NCBI GenBank assembly: GCA_015057315.1
Contig: SVER01000025.1
Span: forward strand, 1-52,958
DNA length: 52,958 nucleotides
Direction: 5' to 3'
Source: Pseudobutyrivibrio ruminis
GTDB taxonomy: Bacteria; Bacillota; Clostridia; Lachnospirales; Lachnospiraceae
Within the stretch, counting starts at the first letter, position 1. Every line of letters begins with the position of its first letter. Below, piece by piece: positions 9,518-18,346 of this stretch. Position numbers and translations under genes: made by a program. The notes under the pieces were generated by a model, which did not search any database, had not been told where the DNA came from, and saw only the letters and a list, made by a program, of their open reading frames with translations.

Positions 9518-9673
9518 TATGGGCTTTTACAGTATCATATGGATTGTTAATGCTAGTTAGACAAAGCTAATGTCAAGTCTAAAAATCTATACAGATTGTC
9601 CAATTTGTATCTTATATTTTTGTGAGAAAAGTTTAAAATGAGGGCTATCAAAGAAAGAATAGGAGGTGTTTAT

Positions 9674-10366
9674 GTGGGTTCGTCATTAGCAGAAAAGCTT
9701 ATAGAAGAGCTAAATTGCGAGACGGTCTTCACCATCCATCTGGGAAGCTTAGAGATTCCTGTTATGGAATCGGTAGTGGTCACTTGGATTGTTATGGCAG
9801 TGCTAATTCTGCTTGCCATCTTTTTGACCAGGGACTTAAAAACGCAGAACATTAGTAAAAGACAAGCGTTCGCTGAACTAGTTTACGAAAAGCTTACAGG
9901 AATCGTGGGTGGTATGCTAGGAGAAGAAGGTAAGATTTACACAGGTTACCTTACAACAGTTCTTCTATACATAGGATTGTCCAACATTATTGGTTTGTTC
10001 GGATTCAAGTCACCTACGAAGGATTTAAATGTTACAGCAGCTCTTGCTCTTATGAGCATTGTCTTAGTAGAGTTTGCAGGCATTTATCAAAATGGCGTAA
10101 AGAAATGGCTTCATAAATTCACAGAGCCAGTCGCCATTGTTACACCATTCAATATATTGGATGTGTTTACAAGGCCGCTATCACTATGTATGCGACTTTT
10201 TGGTAATGTACTTGGTGCATTCGTAATTATGGAACTTTTAAAGATTGTATGTCCACCAGTAATCCCGGCAGTATTTAGTTTGTACTTCGACTTATTCGAT
10301 GGATTGCTTCAGGCATACGTATTTGTATTCTTAACATCACTGTATATTAAAGAAGCAGTAGAGTAA
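9674..10366 (+). CDS. atpB: F-type ATP synthase subunit a
   Basis: Subunit a forms the ion half-channels next to the c ring. The 230-residue protein has about five to six membrane helices and ends with the family signature [19 protein letters not shown], whose Arg in MRLFGN is the essential stator arginine. An ATG further upstream at 9638 is in frame, but AGGAGG (9661-9666) is placed for the GTG at 9674; the nearby ATG at 9672 is out of frame. It is the first gene of the operon; I see no atpI or atpZ upstream. Confidence 0.93.
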   Translation: MGSSLAEKLIEELNCETVFTIHLGSLEIPVMESVVVTWIVMAVLILLAIFLTRDLKTQNISKRQAFAELVYEKLTGIVGGMLGEEGKIYTGYLTTVLLYIGLSNIIGLFGFKSPTKDLNVTAALALMSIVLVEFAGIYQNGVKKWLHKFTEPVAIVTPFNILDVFTRPLSLCMRLFGNVLGAFVIMELLKIVCPPVIPAVFSLYFDLFDGLLQAYVFVFLTSLYIKEAVE

Positions 10367-10383
10367 ATTTAGGAGGATTAAAA

Positions 10384-10608
10384 ATGAACACACTTATAGC
10401 AATTGGTGCAGGTATTGCAGTAGTAACAGGTCTTGGCGCAGGTATCGGTATTGGTATCGCAACAGGTAAGGCATGCGAGGGTATCGCTCGTCAGCCAGAG
10501 GCAGAAGGTAAGATTCAGAAGAACTTAATCTTAGGTTGTGCCCTTGCAGAGGCAACAGCTATTTACGGTTTCGTTATCGCACTTATGATTATCGTAATGT
10601 TGCAATAA
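10384..10608 (+). CDS. atpE: F-type ATP synthase subunit c
   Basis: The 74-residue hairpin proteolipid has helix 1 [18 protein letters not shown], the polar loop ARQPEAEGK and helix 2 with the ion-binding Glu in [13 protein letters not shown]. Sodium-dependent c subunits (Ilyobacter type) have Gln in helix 1 and Ser or Thr straight after the Glu (ESTGIY). Here those positions read Ile and Ala, which favours proton coupling (inference). It is followed by a strong inverted repeat (10621-10670) before atpF. Confidence 0.95.
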   Translation: MNTLIAIGAGIAVVTGLGAGIGIGIATGKACEGIARQPEAEGKIQKNLILGCALAEATAIYGFVIALMIIVMLQ

Positions 10609-10620
10609 AACAGAGCCAAG

Positions 10621-10670
10621 TAAATCTTAGTTTAATGTAATGCTTGCATTAAACATTAAAATAAGATTTA
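10621..10670 (+). promoter_or_regulatory. Stem-loop between atpE and atpF
   Basis: TAAATCTTA pairs with TAAGATTTA at the base and TTTAATG with CATTAAA above it. There is no T run. It lies in the only long gap of the operon (10609-10776) and directly follows atpE, whose product is needed in many copies per enzyme. It may protect or process the atpE mRNA. Confidence 0.55.
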
Positions 10671-10776
10671 TTTGGTGAGTACACATCAATGAGCAAAAGG
10701 AAAGCAATGAAATTGCGATTTTGCGAATGAGGTGTTCTGTTTTATTGAATGTATAAATTTGAAAGAGGATAAAAAA

Positions 10777-11259
10777 ATGATTACAGTTTCATTTTGGAAC
10801 ATACTTTGGACGGTAGTTAATCTTCTTGTTCTGTTTATCGCTTTTAAAATCTTCTTCTTTAAGCCTATTCAAAATATAATTGCAAAGCGCCAAGAGGAGG
10901 CAGATGAAGTCTTCAAGGCTGCAAAGGCAAAGGAAGATGAGGCTGAGGCTAAATCACTTCAATGTGATGAGAAGATTGCTCAGGTAGAACAGGAAAAGAA
11001 GCAGATACTTTCCGAAGCTAGAAAGAGCGCAGACGAGCAATATCAGCATATCGTTGCTGAGGCCAAAGCTAATGCATCAGAAATCAAGACTGCAGCAGCT
11101 ACCGAAGCTAATCGTGAGAAGGAACAGATTATTGCCAGCGCTAAAAAGGAAATTGCAAATATTATTGTTGATGCAACAACAAAGGTTGTTGGAGGTCAGA
11201 CAGGTGCAGAGGTTGATAGCAACTTGTTTGATGAGTTTATTGGTAAAGCAGGTGAGTAA
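10777..11259 (+). CDS. atpF: F-type ATP synthase subunit b
   Basis: The 160-residue peripheral-stalk subunit has one N-terminal membrane helix (about residues 6-27), then the conserved KPIQNIIAKRQEE start of the stalk and a long Ala/Glu/Lys-rich helix that would form the coiled-coil dimer. The ATG at 10777 follows AAAGAGGA; an in-frame upstream ATG at 10732 lacks a site. The stop is two bases before the GTG of the delta-alpha fusion gene, implying translational coupling. Confidence 0.92.
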   Translation: MITVSFWNILWTVVNLLVLFIAFKIFFFKPIQNIIAKRQEEADEVFKAAKAKEDEAEAKSLQCDEKIAQVEQEKKQILSEARKSADEQYQHIVAEAKANASEIKTAAATEANREKEQIIASAKKEIANIIVDATTKVVGGQTGAEVDSNLFDEFIGKAGE

Positions 11260-11261
11260 AA

Positions 11262-13277
11262 GTGACAGAAAAAACTTTAGAATACGCCCGTGGCTTGCAT
11301 AGCATAGCTAATGCAGAAGTTTTCTTGCAGTCTGCCGCTTCTATTCTTGAAGCTGTGCCTGCAGTTGGAGAGGAGCTGAACAATCCTACAGTGGAGCTTT
11401 CAAAGAAGTGCATTGTAGTTGATAGTATCTTCCCACATGAGATTAGAAACTTCTTAAAGCTTCTATGCTCAAACGGTGATTTTGATTTATTTAATGATAT
11501 TAAAGAGGCCTTTGAAGAAAGCCTTGCAGCTAAGTCAGAGGTAGTAGAAAAGGCTAAGCTTAGATATGTGACTGCACCTACTGATGAGCAGTTAGCTGGT
11601 ATCAAGCGCTTCCTTGCAAAGGAAACAGGCAATGCTGATATCCAGGTGGAGCTGGTAAATGACCCTTCACTTAAGAGCGGATTTGTCATTTCAGTTGGAA
11701 CAAAGGAGTACGACTGGAGCGAGCAGGGACGTATCAAGCAGTTAGCCACAAAGATTGATGCAGCAGTTGGTGTTTCATCTGTTGATGAAAGCATTCTTTC
11801 AATCCTAAAGGCTAGTGTAGATGAGTTCGAGTTGGAGATTAAGGATAACGAGGTTGGTATCGTTACATGGGTTGGTGATGGTATTGCCAATATCGACGGT
11901 ATTGATCATGCATTTTATGGTGAGATTGTTATCTTTGACTGTGGTGTCAAAGGTATGGTCCAGGATGTCCGCCGTGATGAAATCGGTGTTATCCTATTTG
12001 GCCGTGACACACTTATCAAAGAGGGCTCACGTGTAGTTCGTACTGGTAAGATGGCTGGTATCCCAGTAGGTAACGGCTTCCTTGGACGTATTGTTGACGC
12101 CCTTGGTACACCACTTGATGGAGCTGGTGAGATCGAAGAGGATGGTTACAGACCAATCGAGTGTCCAGCCCCTAGCATTGTTGATAGAAAATCAGTAAGC
12201 GTTCCTATGGAAACAGGTTTGCTTTCAATTGATTCAATGTTCCCTATTGGACGTGGTCAGCGTGAGCTTATCATTGGAGACAGACAAACAGGTAAGACAT
12301 CTATCGCCACAGATACAATCATCAACCAAAAGGGTAAGGATGTTATTTGTGTTTACGTTGCAATCGGTCAGAAGGCATCTACTATTGCAAAGCTTGTTAG
12401 CACATTAAAGGCTCACGGTGCCATGGATTATACAATCATCGTAAACGCTACTGCATCAGATTCAGCATCATTGCAGTACATTGCACCTTATGCTGGAACT
12501 GCTCTTGCAGAGTACTTTATGTATTCAGGTAAGGATGTTCTTATTGTTTATGATGATTTGTCAAAGCATGCAGTTGCTTATCGTGCCATCTCACTTCTTT
12601 TGGAGCGTTCACCAGGACGTGAGGCATATCCGGGAGATGTATTCTATCTTCATTCAAGATTGCTTGAAAGAAGTGCACGAATTACAGATGAGGCAGGAGG
12701 CGGCTCTATCACAGCTCTTCCAATCATCGAGACACAGGCTGGTGATTTGTCAGCTTACATTCCTACAAATGTTATTTCCATCACTGATGGTCAGATATTC
12801 CTAGAATCAGAGCTTTTCAACGCCGGTCAGCGTCCAGCGGTAAACGTAGGTCTTTCAGTATCCCGTGTAGGTGGTGCTGCCCAGACAAAGGCTATGAAAA
12901 AGGCCGCAGGTTCAGTTCGTATCGACCTTGCCCAGTACCGTGAAATGGAAGTGTTTACTCAGTTCTCATCAGACCTTGATGAAGCAACTAAGAAGCAACT
13001 TGCCCATGGACGTGCTCTTATGGAGCTTTTAAAGCAGCCTTTAGGCAGACCATTTACTATGGCAGAGCAGGTAATTATTTTAGTATCTGCAAATGCTCAT
13101 ATTTTCAGTGATGTAGCTCTTTCGGATATTAAGAAATTCAGAGCAGATATGCTTGAGTTCTTTAAGACGGAGCATTCAGAAATCATAAGCACCCTTGAAT
13201 CTACAAAGGATTTGTCAGAGGATACTAAGTCTGCGATTATCGATGCTGCCACTGAATTTAAGAAGAATCAGGAGTAA
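11262..13277 (+). CDS. atpA: ATP synthase delta-alpha fusion protein
   Basis: One uninterrupted 671-residue frame encodes both subunits. Residues 1 to about 170 are subunit delta/OSCP: LEYARGLHSIA at the start, then FLKLLCSNGDFDLFNDI and the C-terminal PSLKSGFVISVG. From about residue 175 it is subunit alpha: VGIVTWVGDGIANIDGI, Walker A GDRQTGKT at 339-346, the catalytic core and the signature PAVNVGLSVSRVGG. The usual N-terminal alpha segment of about 25 residues, which normally contacts delta, is replaced by the junction. The start is GTG. No separate atpH is present and no in-frame internal start with a good ribosome site is visible near the junction (a TTG at 11832 is the nearest candidate). 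Delta is normally one copy and alpha three per enzyme, so the fusion poses a stoichiometry problem. Confidence 0.93.
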   Translation: MTEKTLEYARGLHSIANAEVFLQSAASILEAVPAVGEELNNPTVELSKKCIVVDSIFPHEIRNFLKLLCSNGDFDLFNDIKEAFEESLAAKSEVVEKAKLRYVTAPTDEQLAGIKRFLAKETGNADIQVELVNDPSLKSGFVISVGTKEYDWSEQGRIKQLATKIDAAVGVSSVDESILSILKASVDEFELEIKDNEVGIVTWVGDGIANIDGIDHAFYGEIVIFDCGVKGMVQDVRRDEIGVILFGRDTLIKEGSRVVRTGKMAGIPVGNGFLGRIVDALGTPLDGAGEIEEDGYRPIECPAPSIVDRKSVSVPMETGLLSIDSMFPIGRGQRELIIGDRQTGKTSIATDTIINQKGKDVICVYVAIGQKASTIAKLVSTLKAHGAMDYTIIVNATASDSASLQYIAPYAGTALAEYFMYSGKDVLIVYDDLSKHAVAYRAISLLLERSPGREAYPGDVFYLHSRLLERSARITDEAGGGSITALPIIETQAGDLSAYIPTNVISITDGQIFLESELFNAGQRPAVNVGLSVSRVGGAAQTKAMKKAAGSVRIDLAQYREMEVFTQFSSDLDEATKKQLAHGRALMELLKQPLGRPFTMAEQVIILVSANAHIFSDVALSDIKKFRADMLEFFKTEHSEIISTLESTKDLSEDTKSAIIDAATEFKKNQE

Positions 13278-13280
13278 CTT

Positions 13281-14306
13281 ATGGCTAGTACAAAGGAAAT
13301 CCAAAATAGAATAAATAGTATTCAGGATACCATGAAGATTACTAGAGCCATGTACATGATGTCATCTATGAAGCTGAGGAAGGCTAAGAAGAAGCTAGAA
13401 GAAACTGAACCTTTCTTTCAAGGCACTCAGATTGGATTAGCTGAATGCTTAGCACATTTTCCAGACATCAGACATATCTATTTTGATAACCGTATAGAAG
13501 ATGACCATGAGACTACAAAGAAGCATGGAATCATCGTATTCACCGGTGACAAAGGTATGGCAGGAGCATACAACCACAATGCCATTAAAACTACCGTAGA
13601 TAGAATCAAAGGTATGGCTGAGGGTGACGAATGTACGCTTTTTGTTGTAGGTGAAGTTGGTCGGGCATTTTTTAAGAACGGTGGATATAATGTTGATGAA
13701 AAGTTTAGGTTTTCATCAAACAATCCTACAATGCATCGTGCCAGGGTAATGGCAGAGTATATGATTGATTTGTACAACAAGGGTGAACTAGACAGGATAG
13801 ATGTAATCTATACAAAGATGCTTAATTCTATTACAGAAGAGATTTGTGTAGAGCGTTTGCTTCCTCTAAAAACCCACAAGTTTATTAAGGAGCAGGCCCA
13901 GGAGATAGCCGCTGATGAAGAAGGTGTATCAAAGGCAGCCCAGGAAATGAAGGCTGGCGTTAAACACGTTCATTCAATCAACAATTATGAAATGGAAGCA
14001 ATATCTCATGGAGATGATTTCATTCCATTTTATCCATCTCTTAAAGAAGTACTTGAGAAGCTTGTGCATAATCATTTTACAGCCTTTTGCTATGGCGCAC
14101 TTGTAGAGTGCTCAGCCAGTGAGGAAAATGCCAGAATGATGGCAATGCAATCTGCAACAGATAATGCCAAGGCTTTGCTTCATGATTTATCTATAGAATA
14201 CAACAGAGTGCGTCAGGCTCAGATTACTCAGGAAATCACCGAGGTAATCGGCGGAGCCAAGGCACTTAAGAAGAAAAAAGAAAAGAAGAAGTTACAGAAT
14301 AAATAA
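13281..14306 (+). CDS. atpG: F-type ATP synthase subunit gamma (long form)
   Basis: The central rotor shaft. The N-terminal signature IQNRINSIQDTMKITRAMYMMSS and the C-terminal SEENARMMAMQSATDNAKAL plus NRVRQAQITQEITEVIGGA are intact. At 341 residues it is about 50 longer than usual. The extra length is in the globular part (around DNRIEDDHETTKK and EEGVSKAAQEMKAGVKHVHS) and in a lysine-rich tail ending KKKKEKKKLQNK. It starts three bases after the fusion gene's stop. Confidence 0.93.
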   Translation: MASTKEIQNRINSIQDTMKITRAMYMMSSMKLRKAKKKLEETEPFFQGTQIGLAECLAHFPDIRHIYFDNRIEDDHETTKKHGIIVFTGDKGMAGAYNHNAIKTTVDRIKGMAEGDECTLFVVGEVGRAFFKNGGYNVDEKFRFSSNNPTMHRARVMAEYMIDLYNKGELDRIDVIYTKMLNSITEEICVERLLPLKTHKFIKEQAQEIAADEEGVSKAAQEMKAGVKHVHSINNYEMEAISHGDDFIPFYPSLKEVLEKLVHNHFTAFCYGALVECSASEENARMMAMQSATDNAKALLHDLSIEYNRVRQAQITQEITEVIGGAKALKKKKEKKKLQNK

Positions 14307-14344
14307 TTATTTCTAAGCAGTTTTTGTTTGGAAATGAGAGGTGA

Positions 14345-15751
<1,407 letters not shown>

Positions 15752-15754
15752 CTT

Positions 15755-16171
15755 ATGGCATCATTATTCAATCTTAAAATAATAGCTTGTGATGGTGTGT
15801 TCTACGATGGGCCAAGTGAGATGCTAATATATCCTGCCGATGATGGAGAAATTGCCATCATGAATCATCATGAAAAGATGACAGGTGTGGTGGACATCGG
15901 CGAGATTCGTTTTAAGCTGGAGGATGGAACTTGGCAGCGAGCAATCATTTCAGACGGTTTGCTTAGCGTGTATCCAGATGGAAGTGTTAAGGTGTTGGCT
16001 TATTCTTGTGAGAAGCCAGAGGATATTGATACCTTCCGTGCAAAGGAAGCCTTAGAGCGCGCCCAGGATGAATTACAGCAAAAGCAAAGCTATATTGAAC
16101 ACCAGATTTCAATCGCAAATATGGCCCGCGCCATGGCTCGACTTAAAGGCGCAAGCCATCATAATAATTAA
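15755..16171 (+). CDS. atpC: F-type ATP synthase subunit epsilon
   Basis: The 138-residue protein has the N-terminal beta-sandwich (IYPADDGEIAIMNHHEKMTGVVDIGEIRFK) and a C-terminal helical hairpin with EALERAQDELQQKQSYIEHQISIANMARAMAR. It couples the rotor to the c ring and can inhibit hydrolysis. It is the last gene of the operon; a terminator follows at 16191. Confidence 0.93.
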   Translation: MASLFNLKIIACDGVFYDGPSEMLIYPADDGEIAIMNHHEKMTGVVDIGEIRFKLEDGTWQRAIISDGLLSVYPDGSVKVLAYSCEKPEDIDTFRAKEALERAQDELQQKQSYIEHQISIANMARAMARLKGASHHNN

Positions 16172-16190
16172 ATTTTCAAATTCCAAAAAG

Positions 16191-16214
16191 CTGCCAAATT
16201 TTTGGCAGTTTTTT
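16191..16214 (+). terminator. Rho-independent terminator of the atp operon
   Basis: The stem CTGCCAAA / TTTGGCAG with a 2-nt apparent loop is followed by six T, 20 bases after atpC. Confidence 0.9.
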
Positions 16215-16215
16215 G

Positions 16216-16244
16216 TTGCTTTTGGATGGGGAGTATGATATATT
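16216..16244 (+). promoter_or_regulatory. Promoter of tRNA-Leu
   Basis: TTGCTT (16216-16221), a 17-bp spacer, and TATATT (16239-16244) lie about 60 bp before the tRNA. Confidence 0.55.
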
Positions 16245-16304
16245 ATTTTACGTCGATGAGCCGACTCGAGGCGGTAGATTTTTTAATCGAAACCTTGATT
16301 ATAT

Positions 16305-16384
16305 GCGGGTGTGGCGGAATTGGCAGACGCGCTAGATTTAGGTTCTAGTGGGCGACCGTGCAGGTTCAAGTCCTGTCACCCGCA
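16305..16384 (+). tRNA. tRNA-Leu (anticodon UAG)
   Basis: The acceptor GCGGGTG pairs with CACCCGC and the discriminator is A. The anticodon stem CTAGA / TCTAG encloses TTTAGGT, giving TAG. The D arm begins GGCGGAATTGGCAGACGC and the T arm is CAGG-TTCAAGT-CCTG. A long variable arm fits tRNA-Leu. CCA is not encoded. A terminator follows directly. Confidence 0.95.
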
Positions 16385-16386
16385 TT

Positions 16387-16416
16387 ACTCACATACACAG
16401 GTATGTGAGTTTTTTA
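16387..16416 (+). terminator. Rho-independent terminator of tRNA-Leu
   Basis: The perfect 10-bp stem ACTCACATAC / GTATGTGAGT with loop ACAG is followed by six T. Confidence 0.92.
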
Positions 16417-16639
16417 TTTTATACTTTTTAAGAAGTTTGGGGAAGCTTCTAAGTATGCCACTGTCTATCTGATGGGGCGCATATTCTTTTAGCTATCAAT
16501 TCGATAGCAATTTTCATGGTAAGTTGATTTTAATCGTATCCCTTGAGTGCAAGCAAGAGGATAGGGCTTGTTTTTGTTGCCTTTTTTAGCGAAGGCAGGG
16601 TGACAGAGGAATATTTATAGGGAAAGGAGATGACATTTT

Positions 16640-16751
16640 TTTATTTTGCAGGTTCCCTGCAGGTGCGTTGCAGGTTCTGTGTGGGGCCTTTGCAGGTGCG
16701 TTGCAGGTTCTTTGCGGTTCTAGGCTGGTGACAGGACTTGAACCTGCACGG
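16640..16751. repeat. tRNA-Leu-derived fragments and short direct repeats
   Basis: Bases 16727-16751 are an exact 25-bp inverted copy of the 3' part of the upstream tRNA-Leu (16356-16380). Just before it a 20-bp direct repeat, GCAGGTGCGTTGCAGGTTCT, occurs twice (16659-16678 and 16692-16711). The octamer GCAGGTTC, found in the tRNA T arm, occurs three more times here. The remaining gap from 16417 to 16640 holds only a weak hairpin-plus-T stretch near 16551-16575 and no gene. Confidence 0.75.
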
Positions 16752-16754
16752 GGA

Positions 16755-17417
16755 TTACCACTGCGAGGCGAGAAAAGGCAGAGGCAGTGGTAAAGCAAGG
16801 CAGAGATTACCACTGCGAGACGAGAAAAGGCTGAGACAGTGGTAAAGCAAGGCAGAGATTACCACTGCGAGACGAGAAAAGGCTGAGGTAGTGGTAAAGC
16901 AAGGCATAGATTACCACTGTGAGGCGAGAAAAGGCAGAGGCAGTGGTAAAGCAAGGCATAGATTACCACTGTGAGGCGAGAAAAGGCAGAGGCAGTGGTA
17001 AAGCAAGGCATAGATTACCACTGTGAGGCGGGAAAAGGCCGGGGCAGTGGTAAAGTCAGGCAGAGATTACCACTGCGAGACGAGAAAAGGCCGGAGCAGT
17101 GGTAAAGTCAGGCAGAGATTACCACTGCGAGGCGAGAAAAGGCAGAGGCAGTGGTAAAGTCAGGCAGAGATTACCACTGCGAGATGAGAAAAGGCAGAGG
17201 CAGTGGTAAAGCAAGGCAGAGATTACCACTGCGAGACGAGAAAAGGCCTGGGCAGTGGTAAAGCAAGGCAGAGATTACCACTGCGAGGCGAGAAAAGGCA
17301 GAGGCAGTGGTAAAGTCAGGCAGAGATTACCACTGCGAGACGAGAAAAGGCCGGGGCAGTGGTAAAGTCAGGCAGAGATTACCACTGTAAGCAGGGAAAT
17401 GACTATAGCAGTGGTAA
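16755..17417. repeat. Palindromic tandem array 1: 13 units of 52 bp
   Basis: Each unit starts TTACCACTG and ends CAGTGGTAA, forming a 39-bp inverted unit, followed by a 13-bp linker such as AGCAAGGCAGAGA or AGTCAGGCAGAGA. Unit starts fall at 16755 + 52n for n = 0 to 12 with no slippage. Many units extend the arm to 10 bp (TTACCACTGC / GCAGTGGTAA). The 21-bp interior is purine-rich and near-constant, of the type CGAGGCGAGAAAAGG-CAGAGG. The last unit (17379-17417) has a different interior beginning TAAGCAGGGAAA. There are no T runs, so these are not terminators. Interiors are similar to one another, so this is not a CRISPR. The array abuts a tRNA fragment and ends 30 bp before the start of a nuclease-like gene. 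Confidence 0.95.
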
Positions 17418-17446
17418 AAATTAGAAATTTAGAGATAAGGAGCACT

Positions 17447-18268
17447 ATGAGGAAAGAAATAATTGAAGCTTTAGACAAAGAGAAAAATCAACTTATTCAA
17501 GAAAAGAATAGACTGGAGAAGACTCTTATTCCAGACGATGGATATTATCTAGAAATTAAAAAGAACAAGGGAAAATATGTCCAATACTATAAATGTAGTA
17601 AGTTAACAGATAATAATTGTTCTGAAAAGGTTTTTATACGCAAAAGCGATTTAGATATAGCAAAGACTATGGCACAGGCAGAATTTGATAGAAAACTATA
17701 TGCTAGTATTGTTTTTAGACTTAATAAACTGGAGTCTTTACTGAGCTGTTATAATAAAAATATATATAAAGATATGTATTCCAAGCTTTCACCTGAGAGA
17801 AAAGCATTGATAGACAATAGTTACATGGATGATGAACAATTCATACTCAGGTGGAAAGAAAAATTTGCTGGCAACGATAGCTCTTTCAATGAAAAATATC
17901 CAATCGAAACTTCATATTATACCGAAAAAGGCGAACATGTCAGATCTAAGTCTGAAATGATAATATCAGACAAGCTTTCCAAAGCAGGTGTTCCTTATGT
18001 ATATGAGCCAGCCTGTGATTTGAATAAGAAAGGACTTCACCCAGATTTCGCTGTACTCAACATAACAACTAGAGAGACATATTTCTATGAGCATTTTGGA
18101 ATGATGGACAAGCCAGAGTATGCCACAGCAGCAATAAGAAAGATTGCTAAGTATCGCGAGCTAGGATACGAGTATGGGCAGAAGCTGTTGTATACATTCG
18201 AGACTGGTGGAGATGGATTAAGTATAAAAGATTTAAAAATAATAATTGAAAAATATTTACGAAATTAA
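17447..18268 (+). CDS. PD-(D/E)XK-like nuclease-fold protein next to array 1
   Basis: The 273-residue soluble protein has no assigned function. Residues 1-30 are a charged helix (KEKNQLIQEKNRLEKTL). A middle region carries YYKCSKLTDNNCSEKVFIRKSDL. The C-terminal half looks like a restriction-endonuclease fold: VRSKSEMIISDKL (Glu170), VPYVYEPAC (Glu187), GLHPDFAVLN (Asp200) and YFYEHFGMMD (Glu215), then a Lys-rich helix. The canonical ExK lysine is not in place (EHF), as in some divergent members. The track-style upstream ATG (17399) lies in the last palindromic unit; the ATG at 17447 is chosen because AAGGAG lies 4 bp before it. I recall similar proteins in Lachnospiraceae, usually labelled hypothetical. 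A link to the array is inferred from position only. Confidence 0.65.
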   Translation: MRKEIIEALDKEKNQLIQEKNRLEKTLIPDDGYYLEIKKNKGKYVQYYKCSKLTDNNCSEKVFIRKSDLDIAKTMAQAEFDRKLYASIVFRLNKLESLLSCYNKNIYKDMYSKLSPERKALIDNSYMDDEQFILRWKEKFAGNDSSFNEKYPIETSYYTEKGEHVRSKSEMIISDKLSKAGVPYVYEPACDLNKKGLHPDFAVLNITTRETYFYEHFGMMDKPEYATAAIRKIAKYRELGYEYGQKLLYTFETGGDGLSIKDLKIIIEKYLRN

Positions 18269-18346
18269 TAATTTTACTGTCATATTTTGTCATCATTAGT
18301 CGTATTATAAGTGAAGGCCTTTCAAAAAACATACGAGGTGAAAAAA

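Noticed and set aside
11262..13277. Frameshift or assembly error creating the delta-alpha fusion
   Set aside because: The frame is open with normal family sequence on both sides and no stop or start remnants between them. The upstream and downstream junctions are tight. Still listed as the main refutation test.
16586..16813. Minus-strand ORF of 75 residues with repeated RTCNAPA
   Set aside because: It lies in tRNA debris and the first array units, has no ribosome site, and its repeats come from the DNA direct repeats.
16755..17417. CRISPR array
   Set aside because: Only 9-10 bp at the unit ends are fixed, the intervening sequence is also conserved from unit to unit, and no cas genes are near. 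There are no unique spacers.
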